Assembly: GCA_023230455.1 (NCBI GenBank)
Contig: JALNXH010000033.1
Location: 1 to 22,368, forward strand
Direction: 5' to 3'
Origin: Rhodocyclaceae bacterium
GTDB taxonomy: Bacteria > Pseudomonadota > Gammaproteobacteria > Burkholderiales > Rhodocyclaceae
Length of the DNA: 22,368 nucleotides
Shown one piece after another: positions 7,374-14,124 of this stretch. The notes under the pieces are model-generated. The model saw nothing but the letters and a program-made list of their open reading frames with translations, was not told the DNA's origin and searched no databases. The position numbers and the translations under genes are program-made. Numbering within the stretch: the stretch's first letter is position 1; every line of letters starts with the position of its first letter.

Positions 7374-8132
7374 TTAATCGTGATCGCGGTCTTTACCTTT
7401 CTTCCTGTCTTTGCGTTCACCGCGTGTCTTGCCGTACTCACCACGAATGTCATGTTCATCGGCATTGCGATGGCACTCGACGCAGTTGTCGTAATCGCGA
7501 ATGCCTTCCTTGATGTGCTTGCGGCGAATGTTTTCCTGCGAATGCTCATGACAACCATAGCAGGTGTAACGACTGTAGTCGTTGCGCACATGGCAGGTTA
7601 CGCAGCGGTCGTTATGGTTGCGGTCAAGCTCGAAATACTTGTTGTGATCGAAGGTCGCCGGCGTCCACTTGTCCACGCTGTGGCACTGGCTGCAATTGCC
7701 GGTGATCTGCTGATGCAGCGTGTCTTTTGGTGCCTTGTGGCAGCTCTGGCATTCATCGCGCGTGGCTTTTTCCAGCAAGAGGTGATTGAAATGACCGGTC
7801 GGCCGGAAGCGCTTCACACCGGCATGGTCACTGTGGCAGGCAACGCAATCCTGGCTTTTCAGCTTCTGGTGGAAGGGTGTCGTCGTCAGCGGCTTCTCAA
7901 TGGGTTTGCCCAGGGAAGTCAGGCGGCCGATGTCTTCCGGTTTGTGACAGTTAACGCAACGCCGGGAATCGGCACCGGTGAAGGGTGCGTGACAGGCGAA
8001 ACAATCCGTCTCAAGACTGGCATGACCCGGAATCAGTTTGCCCGGCCCGACCATCAGGTCCGGATAGACGAAGGCCAGGATGGCGAAGACGATCAGGTTC
8101 GCCGCGAGGATCCACTTGACCGCCCGATTCAT
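7374..8132 (-). CDS. Membrane-anchored eight-heme cytochrome c
   Basis: This 252-residue protein has one N-terminal signal-anchor helix (about residues 5-23) and eight CXXCH haem-binding motifs starting at residues 44, 59, 96, 128, 147, 167, 181 and 207. Many additional His residues (for example in Phe-Asp-His-Asn and Arg-Asn-His-Asn) can serve as distal ligands, as in cytochrome c3/c7-type multihaem proteins. The last ~18 residues are strongly charged (Lys/Arg/Asp). Start 8132 is supported by an ATGA overlap with the upstream cytochrome b gene; the open frame extends further but without support. It should be periplasmic and membrane-bound, taking electrons from the cytochrome b and passing them to a terminal reductase or soluble carrier. 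No catalytic haem site (CXXCK) is seen, so electron transfer is more likely than catalysis. Confidence 0.88.
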   Translation of the reverse strand: MNRAVKWILAANLIVFAILAFVYPDLMVGPGKLIPGHASLETDCFACHAPFTGADSRRCVNCHKPEDIGRLTSLGKPIEKPLTTTPFHQKLKSQDCVACHSDHAGVKRFRPTGHFNHLLLEKATRDECQSCHKAPKDTLHQQITGNCSQCHSVDKWTPATFDHNKYFELDRNHNDRCVTCHVRNDYSRYTCYGCHEHSQENIRRKHIKEGIRDYDNCVECHRNADEHDIRGEYGKTRGERKDRKKGKDRDHD

Positions 8133-8707
8133 ACCCAGCCCCAGAAAAGGAAGATGCTGATGATGTGACCAATTGCCAGGACCGAAAAAACAATGAAGAT
8201 CGGAATATGCACCTTGCGCCATTTGGTCATGGCATCAAGCGTTACCGCATCCCAGAATACGGCACGTTCCACCTCGACCTTGGATAATCCACGCAACTGG
8301 TAGTACTCGCGCTGGCCCAGCACGTGCTCGCGCGAACGGGCAAGAAGCAACTTGCCGACCATGCCGCTGATGACGTTCACGCCCATCGCAATGGTGGCGA
8401 ACCAGGGCAGGATGGCGTTGAAATGGATGCCGGCATGGAGCAAGACCATCAGCGAACCCAACCAGGTTCCCGCTTCATGCAGGGTCAGCAGGGTTTTGGG
8501 ATTGCCTGAAGTGATGTACTTGCGTTTGCGAAGGGAGTAGACCAGCGATCCGACAATCAGGAGCGTGCCTGGAATGCCCAGATAGCGGCCGATCCATACC
8601 AGATTCAAGCGGTGCAGCAGATAATCGCCGGCGATGGTGGCGAGCGCGAGCAGACCCAGCAGAATCGTGAAGGGAAGAACATGCCGGCGCCAGAGTGAAG
8701 GTGTCAT
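8129..8707 (-). CDS. Diheme membrane cytochrome b
   Basis: This 192-residue protein has about five membrane helices. Two of them carry His pairs spaced 14 residues apart, His77/His91 (with His95 nearby) and His167/His181. This spacing lets the two helices bind two b-haems stacked across the membrane, as in ferric reductases and cytochrome b561-like proteins. It begins directly after the stop of the FAD/2Fe-2S reductase gene and overlaps the eight-heme cytochrome gene by four bases. The three genes therefore form one translational unit. The expected role is to carry electrons from the reductase on the cytoplasmic side to the periplasmic multihaem cytochrome, or in reverse. I do not know a gene name for it. 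Confidence 0.8.
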   Translation of the reverse strand: MTPSLWRRHVLPFTILLGLLALATIAGDYLLHRLNLVWIGRYLGIPGTLLIVGSLVYSLRKRKYITSGNPKTLLTLHEAGTWLGSLMVLLHAGIHFNAILPWFATIAMGVNVISGMVGKLLLARSREHVLGQREYYQLRGLSKVEVERAVFWDAVTLDAMTKWRKVHIPIFIVFSVLAIGHIISIFLFWGWV

Positions 8708-9982
8708 CTATGCCTCCAGGGTCACATTGGTCTTCGGTGCGCAGACACAGAGCAGGCAATTGCCTGGCTCGGGATCAAAGTCCGGTATCTGGCAATAAGT
8801 GATTTCACCCGACCGGATGCTTGTCTGGCAAGTGCCGCAACCACCAGCACGGCACCCGGAGTCGACTCTGATGCCATTGGCCTCGGCCAAGTCGAGCAGG
8901 CTGCTGGCGCCGGCTTGCCAGGGCAGGACTTTGCCGGATTTGGCGAAGGTAACCATGATGCCGGGCGCCATCTCTGCCGTTTGCGCCACGGCAGCCTGGG
9001 CTGACTTGCGTTTGATCGAGGCGGGACCAAAGGCTTCGAAGTGGATGCGGGCATCCGGCACGCCCCAGTCCGCGAGTTCGGCAACCAGGCTCTCCATCAT
9101 CGGTGTTGGGCCGCAGATGTAGTAGTGGTAGGGCTTGAGCGGCAATTGCATGCGGAGCAGACTGACCCCGACCCGACCGCGATGCCGGTTATTGCGTCCG
9201 GCAAGGTCGTCCGGCAGCGGGTCGCTGAAGCACAGGCACAGATGAAAATTCGGGTGCGCGTCCGCGAGCGCCTCGAGATGATCACGCATCACCAGTTCGT
9301 GACCGTTGCGGACGCCATAGAACAACCAGACTTCGCGTCCGGGTTGCTCGACAAGGCAGCAGTTCAACATGGATAGTACCGGTGTGATGCCGATACCGCC
9401 TCCAATCAGGACTACCGGGGTATCGCCACGGTCGATATGGAAATGGCCGCCCGGTGCCCGCACCTGCAAGGTGCTGCCAATGGCGACATGGTCATGGAAG
9501 TAGTTCGACGAGCGGCCCGGCGGCACGTCGCTGCCAGTCGGCGCGGTTACGCGCTTGATCGAGACCCGGTAATAATCCGGACGGGGCGCATCCGATAAGG
9601 AATAGCAGCGAATGACCTGCTCATTTGCCCCTCCGAGTGCCGGCACATCGAGGCGGAAGGTAAGGAACTGGCCCGGCAGGAATGGAGGCAGGGCTTGGCC
9701 GTCCTCAGGCACAAGGTAGAACGAGCAGATCGACTGCGCAGCGTCCTCGACAATCTTGCGTTCGATCCGAAACGACCGAAAACCGGTCCACGCGGCAACC
9801 GATGCTGTCTCGGCAGTAACACCCAGCCGCGACTCAGTCGACGCGGTGGCAACCGCCACCGGCACGCCACTGCGCAGCGCCTGATAGTCAAGCCAATGGC
9901 GCCAGAAGCCAATGGCGAGCCAAAGCGCTACTTGCATCGCAATGCCGAAGGCAATCCAGAGCAGGAGAGAAAGCGAGGTCAC
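8708..9982 (-). CDS. Membrane-anchored FAD/NAD(P)H reductase with C-terminal 2Fe-2S ferredoxin domain
   Basis: This 424-residue protein has an N-terminal membrane helix (about 4-26) followed by a ferredoxin-NADP reductase-type module. The FAD-binding motif is Arg-Cys-Tyr-Ser-Leu-Ser at 125-130. The NAD(P)-binding motif is Gly-Gly-Gly-Ile-Gly-Ile-Thr-Pro at 194-201, and Cys-Gly-Pro-Thr-Pro-Met-Met follows at 290-296. A plant-type 2Fe-2S domain closes the protein, with Cys377, Cys382, Cys385 and Cys412. The order resembles HCP reductase and oxygenase reductases, but the membrane anchor and the following cytochrome b gene suggest delivery of NAD(P)H electrons into the membrane. The start is a GTG at 9982 with GAAGG nearby. 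A promoter may lie in the 180 bases upstream (TTGCAT around 10035 on the minus strand), without a copy of the cluster's repeat motif. Confidence 0.88.
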   Translation of the reverse strand: MTSLSLLLWIAFGIAMQVALWLAIGFWRHWLDYQALRSGVPVAVATASTESRLGVTAETASVAAWTGFRSFRIERKIVEDAAQSICSFYLVPEDGQALPPFLPGQFLTFRLDVPALGGANEQVIRCYSLSDAPRPDYYRVSIKRVTAPTGSDVPPGRSSNYFHDHVAIGSTLQVRAPGGHFHIDRGDTPVVLIGGGIGITPVLSMLNCCLVEQPGREVWLFYGVRNGHELVMRDHLEALADAHPNFHLCLCFSDPLPDDLAGRNNRHRGRVGVSLLRMQLPLKPYHYYICGPTPMMESLVAELADWGVPDARIHFEAFGPASIKRKSAQAAVAQTAEMAPGIMVTFAKSGKVLPWQAGASSLLDLAEANGIRVDSGCRAGGCGTCQTSIRSGEITYCQIPDFDPEPGNCLLCVCAPKTNVTLEA

Positions 9983-10166
9983 GGCCTTGTGCCTTCGAGA
10001 GGCAGGCTAAAAGTACCCATTCTGCTTATCTTAATGCAAGCATCGAGATGGATGCGGCAAGAACCATCGATAGATACCGTGGGTGACTCTGATCCGGATC
10101 TAACGGAGCGACGCGGTGATGATCCAGGCAAGCTTCAAAATCCGGGAGGCTCAACATATCTTCCAA

Positions 10167-10463
10167 TCAGTTGTCATTGTCTTCGTGATGCTTGCGGTGC
10201 CTTGCGGAAGGATCACCCTTGGGTAGGGGCTTGTCGCCATAGGCGGCTCGATACGCCTCGGCCGAGGTAAAGCGACACGCACTGTTTGCCCCGATCTTGG
10301 CCAACAAGTGAGTGTCCGGTGCGGCCAACACACCGGTTTGTGCCTTCATTTGTGCCCTGATCTGTTCGCACGTCTCGGCTTGAGGTTCAGCGGCATTTAC
10401 ATTGGCAACAAATAGGCTGAACAAGCCAATGAAGATTGCCTGGCGTTTTCTGAATGAGCCCAT
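10167..10463 (-). CDS. Small exported protein of unknown function
   Basis: This 98-residue protein starts with a clear signal peptide (basic Gly-Ser-Phe-Arg-Lys-Arg, hydrophobic core to residue ~21, cleavage after Val-Asn-Ala). The mature part holds two cysteines (32 and 63) that could form a disulfide, and ends in a His/Lys/Asp-rich tail (Arg-His-Arg-Lys-His-His-Glu-Asp) that might bind metal. The longer open frame to 10511 is less likely, because the signal peptide begins at Met 10463. The family is not recognised. It is of interest because its upstream region has a full copy of the TGAA-N6-GTTCA-N6-GTTCA motif shared with the SHP and PepSY operons. Confidence 0.65.
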   Translation of the reverse strand: MGSFRKRQAIFIGLFSLFVANVNAAEPQAETCEQIRAQMKAQTGVLAAPDTHLLAKIGANSACRFTSAEAYRAAYGDKPLPKGDPSARHRKHHEDNDN

Positions 10464-10524
10464 GATGGATTCCGGTTTAGTGGTTGATGGGCTCCATTCT
10501 GCCCACCCCAACCTGAACTGATAC

Positions 10525-10550
10525 TGAAGCTGCTGTTCACGTCGCGTTCA
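10525..10550 (-). promoter_or_regulatory. Response-regulator box, copy 3 (TGAA-N6-GTTCA-N6-GTTCA)
   Basis: On the plus strand this reads TGAA at 10525-10528, GTTCA at 10535-10539 and GTTCA at 10546-10550, with the same spacings as the boxes at 13535-13560 and 14610-14635. The tandem GTTCA pair begins 72 bases upstream of the start codon of the small exported protein. The 11-base period is typical for OmpR/PhoB-family binding sites. Binding by the regulator encoded at 15086-15748 is inference. Confidence 0.65.
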
Positions 10551-10569
10551 TCTACCAGGCTTTCTAGGC

Positions 10570-10590
10570 CGCTCGCGGATCCGGCGAGCG
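10570..10590 (-). terminator. Strong hairpin after the cupin gene
   Basis: CGCTCGC and GCGAGCG form a perfect seven-base stem around a seven-base loop that is itself nearly palindromic (GGATCCG). It lies 47 bases past the cupin stop codon and just before box copy 3, where an operon end is expected. No T-run follows, so the terminator call is tentative. Confidence 0.4.
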
Positions 10591-10636
10591 TGCCCACCGC
10601 GCACCCAAGCCTGCCCCAGGATTCCTGCATCGGATG

Positions 10637-10951
10637 CTATGGCCGGATCATGGTCAGCATCATCTTGAAACGACTGATCGCTTTCAATTCGTGCGGTTCG
10701 TTGGCCGGCATTACGATGCCTTCACCGGCTTTGAGCGGGAAGCGTTGCCCCGCGATCCTGATTTCGACTTCGCCATCGAGAACCTGAACCAAGGCATCAA
10801 ATGGAGCAGTGTGTTCGCTTAGACCCTGCCCTTCCCCGAAGGCGAACAAGGTGACAGTTCCAGTCTTCTTGTCGATCAGGGTCTTGCTAACTACAGCCCC
10901 CTCCTGATAGGCGACGAGATCAAGCAAGGAGGTTTTCAGGATATCGCCCAT
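10637..10951 (-). CDS. Cupin-domain protein
   Basis: This 104-residue single-domain cupin shows cupin motif 1 around residues 41-60 (Gly-Gln-Gly-Leu-Ser-Glu-His...Leu-Asp-Gly) and motif 2 around 76-88 (Gly-Glu-Gly-Ile-Val-Met-Pro-Ala-Asn-Glu-Pro-His). His47 and His87 are possible metal ligands. The start at 10951 is fixed by an AAGGAAAGG ribosome-binding site; the frame is open further upstream without support. It has no signal peptide and should be cytoplasmic. Small cupins of this kind are often found beside nitrogen-oxide, redox or stress genes, but the substrate, if any, is not known. It is likely the last gene of the PepSY/flavocytochrome operon. Confidence 0.82.
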   Translation of the reverse strand: MGDILKTSLLDLVAYQEGAVVSKTLIDKKTGTVTLFAFGEGQGLSEHTAPFDALVQVLDGEVEIRIAGQRFPLKAGEGIVMPANEPHELKAISRFKMMLTMIRP

Positions 10952-11093
10952 TTTGCCTTTCCTTAAGTGGCGGACAGATAGTCGGATCGTCGCATGTTCT
11001 TGGTGCCGCCAAGCACCGCACGGCTGGACAGACTGCACGTCCGCCGAGTGCATACTTGGCCAACCGCACAACCCGGTGCTAATCCGTGCCGGC

Positions 11094-11585
11094 TCAGCCG
11101 AGCGGTTTCCAGCCCGAATGCTTGAAGTATTTCCCGTACTCGTTTACGGCGCGGACCGCCTGTAACGCGCCGGCACCCGGTGTTGCCTTCGACTTGCCTT
11201 GCATCGCGTCGGCACTCGCCAGAAGCTCGGCAACGATCAGGTGCAGTTGCGCATCGGCCTTCGGTTCCAGTTTGCACTTGGCGACGATGTCGCTCACGCG
11301 ACGCTCGATTTTCTGCGCCAATATCGAATATTCCTTGTTCGACAGGCGATTTTCGTGAATCCCGTGCAGCGACGCCGCCAATTCCTGGCGAATGGCGTTC
11401 ATGGCCTCACGCAAGGGCGCGTCGGTCTCCCATTTCTTGCCCGCATTGAGTTGCAGCTTCGCCGTTGTCGCGGTCGGACCATGTTCGTGCTTGTGATCTT
11501 GGGCGGCAACATCCGGGGCAGCAAAAGTGGGGCCGGCCAATCCCATGTACATGGCACCAAGCACGACGAGTGTGTTCCGTTTCAT
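11094..11585 (-). CDS. Small periplasmic protein, possibly DnrO-like
   Basis: This 163-residue protein has a signal peptide (Met-Lys-Arg, hydrophobic core, cleavage after Thr-Phe-Ala-Ala near residue 23). A short His-rich stretch follows (His-Lys-His-Glu-His-Gly), then an all-helical body with one cysteine. It ends in Lys-His-Ser-Gly-Trp-Lys-Pro-Leu-Gly. The pattern Leu-Gln-Leu-Asn-Ala-Gly-Lys-Lys-Trp, the single Cys-Lys-Leu-Glu-Pro motif and the Tyr-Gly-Lys-Tyr-Phe tail recall proteins annotated as DnrO in denitrifiers. I hold that resemblance from memory only. It follows the flavocytochrome gene by 90 bases on the same strand and probably shares its transcript. Its function is unknown; metal binding or a helper role for the periplasmic cytochromes is possible. 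Confidence 0.75.
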   Translation of the reverse strand: MKRNTLVVLGAMYMGLAGPTFAAPDVAAQDHKHEHGPTATTAKLQLNAGKKWETDAPLREAMNAIRQELAASLHGIHENRLSNKEYSILAQKIERRVSDIVAKCKLEPKADAQLHLIVAELLASADAMQGKSKATPGAGALQAVRAVNEYGKYFKHSGWKPLG

Positions 11586-11675
11586 TTTTTTAGCTTCCTT
11601 TCGTGGTGAAAATAATGGCGATTGGTACGGGACGTGCCGATTCGCCGGTAAAACCTGTCTGTCCTTGCCCTCGCG

Positions 11676-12983
11676 CTAGCGCATCTCGAAAGCCTCCTGG
11701 TGAAAGCGCGGCGTCCAACCCATGGCGCGAATGCCGTTGCGTAATGCATTCCCCAAGCCACTGGGACCGCAGAACCAGATTTCGGTGTCTTTCGTCGCCC
11801 CCAGCGCGTCTGCCTTCAGGATGGCGCCCTGGCGTGCATCATGAATGTGCAGGCGTATGCCGGGCAATCCGGCGCACAAGGATTCCAGCCGGGGCACGAA
11901 GCTGTCCCTGGCCTGGTCGCGGGTGCAGTAATGCAGGTCGGCCTCGGGCACCAGCTCCGGTTTTCCCTGCAGCGACTCGAGCCAGGCGAGGAAGGGCGTG
12001 ACACCGATGCCGCCGGCGATCCATATCTGCCTGGCGCGGGGATTGCGACGCGCAAGGTCGAAGCGACCGTAGGGACCCTCCACACGCACCATCTGTCCGG
12101 GCTGCAGGCGGCGCGCAAGGCCCCTGGTGTAGTCGCCCAGCGCCTTGATCTGAAAGCTGATGACGTTGTCACCCTGGTCGGCGCTGGCAATGGTGAAGGG
12201 ATGCGCTCCTTCGTTGTCATCGAAAGTCACGAAAGCGAACTGGCCCGGATGGTGTCCGTGCCAACCTGGAGCAAGGTGGCAGCGCACGGTCGTGATGTCA
12301 TCGGACGGATTTTCGATGGCGACGATGTTGCCCGTTGCCAAACGCGACCGGCCGATGCCGCCCAGCATGGAATGGATCGCGCCATAGACGCCGGCCACCA
12401 GCAATACTGCCAGCAGCGCCCCCACCGGCTGCAGCCAGTAGTCCCGCGGCGCCAGCAGCGCGGCATGGAATGCCAGCATCAGGTAGAGCACGGGCATGGC
12501 GCGATGCAGGAAGCGCCACGTCCGGTAGGGAACCTTCTTCCACAAGGTGATCACCAGCATCGCCAATACCGCATAGATCGCCCATTCGCCCATGTCTTTC
12601 GCCAAGTCGCGCAAGACCTCCAGAAAACCGACGTACTTTTCTTTCGGCACACGGCCTTCGCGGCCGATCATGGATTTCAGTATGTCGTCCGACATTTCGA
12701 TCAGCCAGTGCGAAGCGGCGAAGGAGACAGCCAGAATCCCGGCCCACTTGTGGCTGCGATAGATACGGTCCATGCCGCCCAACGGCAACTCCAGCCAAAC
12801 CGGGCGGGTGGCGAGAAACATCGCCAGCGACATCATGGCTATCGACAACAGTCCGCTCAGGTAAAGGGCTTCCTGACGCGCGATCCACAACTGATGCGGG
12901 CCCGCGGCCGGGACGGCATTGACGATATCCCAGCCCCAGGCAAGGACCATGAGGGCTGACAGACTGCCGAGCAGAGTTTTCAT
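11676..12983 (-). CDS. NOX/FRE-type transmembrane flavocytochrome (ferric-reductase-like)
   Basis: This 435-residue protein combines a six-helix membrane domain with a cytoplasmic reductase domain. Haem ligands are visible as His78/His92 (spacing 14) and His160/His173 (spacing 13), the two bis-His b-haems of ferric reductases and NADPH oxidases. The reductase part has the FAD motif His-Pro-Phe-Thr-Ile-Ala-Ser at 261-267, the NAD(P) motif Gly-Gly-Ile-Gly-Val-Thr-Pro-Phe at 324-331, and Phe-Cys-Gly-Pro-Ser-Gly at 404-409. Start 12983 gives a clean first helix; the upstream extension has no support. It moves electrons from cytoplasmic NAD(P)H to the periplasmic face, where a metal ion, O2 or a cytochrome could accept them. 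It lies 62 bases after the PepSY gene, and close to the SHP and diheme cytochrome genes. Confidence 0.88.
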   Translation of the reverse strand: MKTLLGSLSALMVLAWGWDIVNAVPAAGPHQLWIARQEALYLSGLLSIAMMSLAMFLATRPVWLELPLGGMDRIYRSHKWAGILAVSFAASHWLIEMSDDILKSMIGREGRVPKEKYVGFLEVLRDLAKDMGEWAIYAVLAMLVITLWKKVPYRTWRFLHRAMPVLYLMLAFHAALLAPRDYWLQPVGALLAVLLVAGVYGAIHSMLGGIGRSRLATGNIVAIENPSDDITTVRCHLAPGWHGHHPGQFAFVTFDDNEGAHPFTIASADQGDNVISFQIKALGDYTRGLARRLQPGQMVRVEGPYGRFDLARRNPRARQIWIAGGIGVTPFLAWLESLQGKPELVPEADLHYCTRDQARDSFVPRLESLCAGLPGIRLHIHDARQGAILKADALGATKDTEIWFCGPSGLGNALRNGIRAMGWTPRFHQEAFEMR

Positions 12984-13045
12984 AAGGATTCTCTCAGGAA
13001 AGTGGTGGCGTGCCTGGCGATCGGATCGCACGCAGGGAAACGGCA

Positions 13046-13459
13046 TTACCTGGTCGCAGGTGTCGCATTGACTGACGTCGCCGGCAGGTCATCGCGACAG
13101 CGGCGCTTGTTGCAGTTGGCAGAATCGCGTCGCCCCTCGTCGCTGGCGACCGTGATGCGCTTGCCGGGGTTCCGCTGGTCGATGGCCTCGCCTGTCTGCG
13201 GATTGACATGGAGCTTGACCCGTTCGCCATTGCGATCAGTGGCGCGTGCCTCGTAACCGCCGCGCTCGCGTTCGATCTTCTCGATATTCCGATATCCGGC
13301 TGCTTCCAGCCGCTCATGGACCTGCGCGATAGACAACCACTGGCGCTCGCCCGAAGCCGCGGGACGGTTCTCCCCGGCAACGGACGGAGTCGAAACGGCA
13401 CCTCCGACGGCAAATGCACCGCCAAGAGCAAGTGATGACAGAATTGTTGATAGTTTCAT
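13046..13459 (-). CDS. Exported PepSY-domain protein
   Basis: This 137-residue protein has a signal peptide (Met-Lys-Leu-Ser start, cleavage near residue 29) and one PepSY-type domain around residues 40-95. The domain is recognisable from Gln-Val-His-Glu-Arg-Leu-Glu-Ala-Ala-Gly-Tyr, the Tyr-Glu-Ala-Arg-Ala strand and the closing Val-Asn-Pro-Gln-Thr-Gly-Glu. A polar tail follows with two cysteines (Asn-Cys-Asn-Lys-Arg-Arg-Cys). The start at 13459 has a GGAGGT ribosome-binding site nine bases upstream. PepSY domains occur in proteins that sit beside membrane reductases and two-component systems, and may modulate them. It opens the operon with the flavocytochrome and has box copy 2 upstream. A second PepSY protein is encoded at 14691-15086 ahead of the two-component genes. 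Confidence 0.82.
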   Translation of the reverse strand: MKLSTILSSLALGGAFAVGGAVSTPSVAGENRPAASGERQWLSIAQVHERLEAAGYRNIEKIERERGGYEARATDRNGERVKLHVNPQTGEAIDQRNPGKRITVASDEGRRDSANCNKRRCRDDLPATSVNATPATR

Positions 13460-13534
13460 GATGTAAGACCTCCGGTTGTTACAGTTCGTGGCGGAACACA
13501 AATGCGGTATGTTTCTAAGGCGCCCAATTCTTGT

Positions 13535-13560
13535 TGAAGCGCCTGTTCATCCGGCGTTCA
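13535..13560 (-). promoter_or_regulatory. Response-regulator box, copy 2 (TGAA-N6-GTTCA-N6-GTTCA)
   Basis: TGAA at 13535-13538, GTTCA at 13545-13549 and GTTCA at 13556-13560. The tandem pair begins 86 bases upstream of the PepSY start codon and 24 bases after the diheme cytochrome stop codon. The spacer and flanks of the tandem part match box copy 1 at nearly every position (GTTCATCCGGCGTTCAG versus GTTCATCCTGCGTTCAG). An overlapping AGGCGC/GCGCCT inverted repeat spans 13518-13544. Confidence 0.7.
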
Positions 13561-13583
13561 GAAAGCGGGATGGATGGCGAAGC

Positions 13584-14099
13584 TCACTCATCGTAGTAAC
13601 CCAGTGCGGCGTCGGCATGGCATGCGGCGCAATTGGCCCTGGTCCGAACATCCTTGTGCTTCCATTCCCAGTCGGGCACTTTTCGATGTTCACTGACCCA
13701 CTTGGGCAACTCCGTGATGCGCAGCGGCGAATTTGTCGCAGATACACCGCGCAGCAGCTTGTCGCTGTAGCGGCGGCCACCCGTGTCGGCCGCGTTGGCA
13801 GCGAGATAGTCGGTGATTTGTTTGGCGGTGTTCGCATCGACGCTGGCGTCATCGCCGAAGTGGTTCTTCAGGTCGGCCATCATGCGTTTCCAGGAACTGG
13901 CCGGCAGCATCGACGGAGCAAACGCCAGGTGGCAACTGCCGCACTCTTCCTTTACGACCGGATCAGCCACCGGCGCGTAGAAGTGGCTGCCACCTGCCTG
14001 TGCCCGTCCGAGCACGATGGCGGAGAAACCCAGAACCAGCAGACCGAGCGCCAGCGGGCGATAAGGGATCTTTCCGGAAAATTTCTTGAGGATGTTCAT
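13584..14099 (-). CDS. Diheme cytochrome c (DHC-type)
   Basis: This 171-residue protein has an N-terminal hydrophobic segment (about 13-35) that is either a cleaved signal (after Ala-Gln-Ala) or a membrane anchor. It has two CXXCH motifs, Cys-Gly-Ser-Cys-His at 53-57 and Cys-Ala-Ala-Cys-His at 157-161. The wide spacing and the Phe-Ala-Pro-Ser-Met-Leu-Pro-Ala-Ser-Ser-Trp stretch after the first haem fit the diheme cytochrome c family that is the redox partner of SHP in Rhodobacter sphaeroides. It follows the SHP-like gene by 25 bases on the same strand, which supports the pairing. It should work in the periplasm, passing electrons from a membrane cytochrome to SHP. The usual third gene of that locus, a b561-like cytochrome, is not directly next to it here. 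Confidence 0.87.
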   Translation of the reverse strand: MNILKKFSGKIPYRPLALGLLVLGFSAIVLGRAQAGGSHFYAPVADPVVKEECGSCHLAFAPSMLPASSWKRMMADLKNHFGDDASVDANTAKQITDYLAANAADTGGRRYSDKLLRGVSATNSPLRITELPKWVSEHRKVPDWEWKHKDVRTRANCAACHADAALGYYDE

Positions 14100-14124
14100 A
14101 GCGGATTCCTTTCCTGTCGATCTC

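Noticed and set aside
7266..8168. Plus-strand open frame of 300 codons
   Set aside because: It is antisense to the eight-heme cytochrome gene, whose eight CXXCH motifs, anchor and start overlap prove the coding strand. The frame is a shadow of biased codon use.
11841..12959. Plus-strand open frame of 372 codons
   Set aside because: It is antisense to the flavocytochrome with complete haem, FAD and NAD(P) motifs. The translated product is Gln/His-rich and has no domain.
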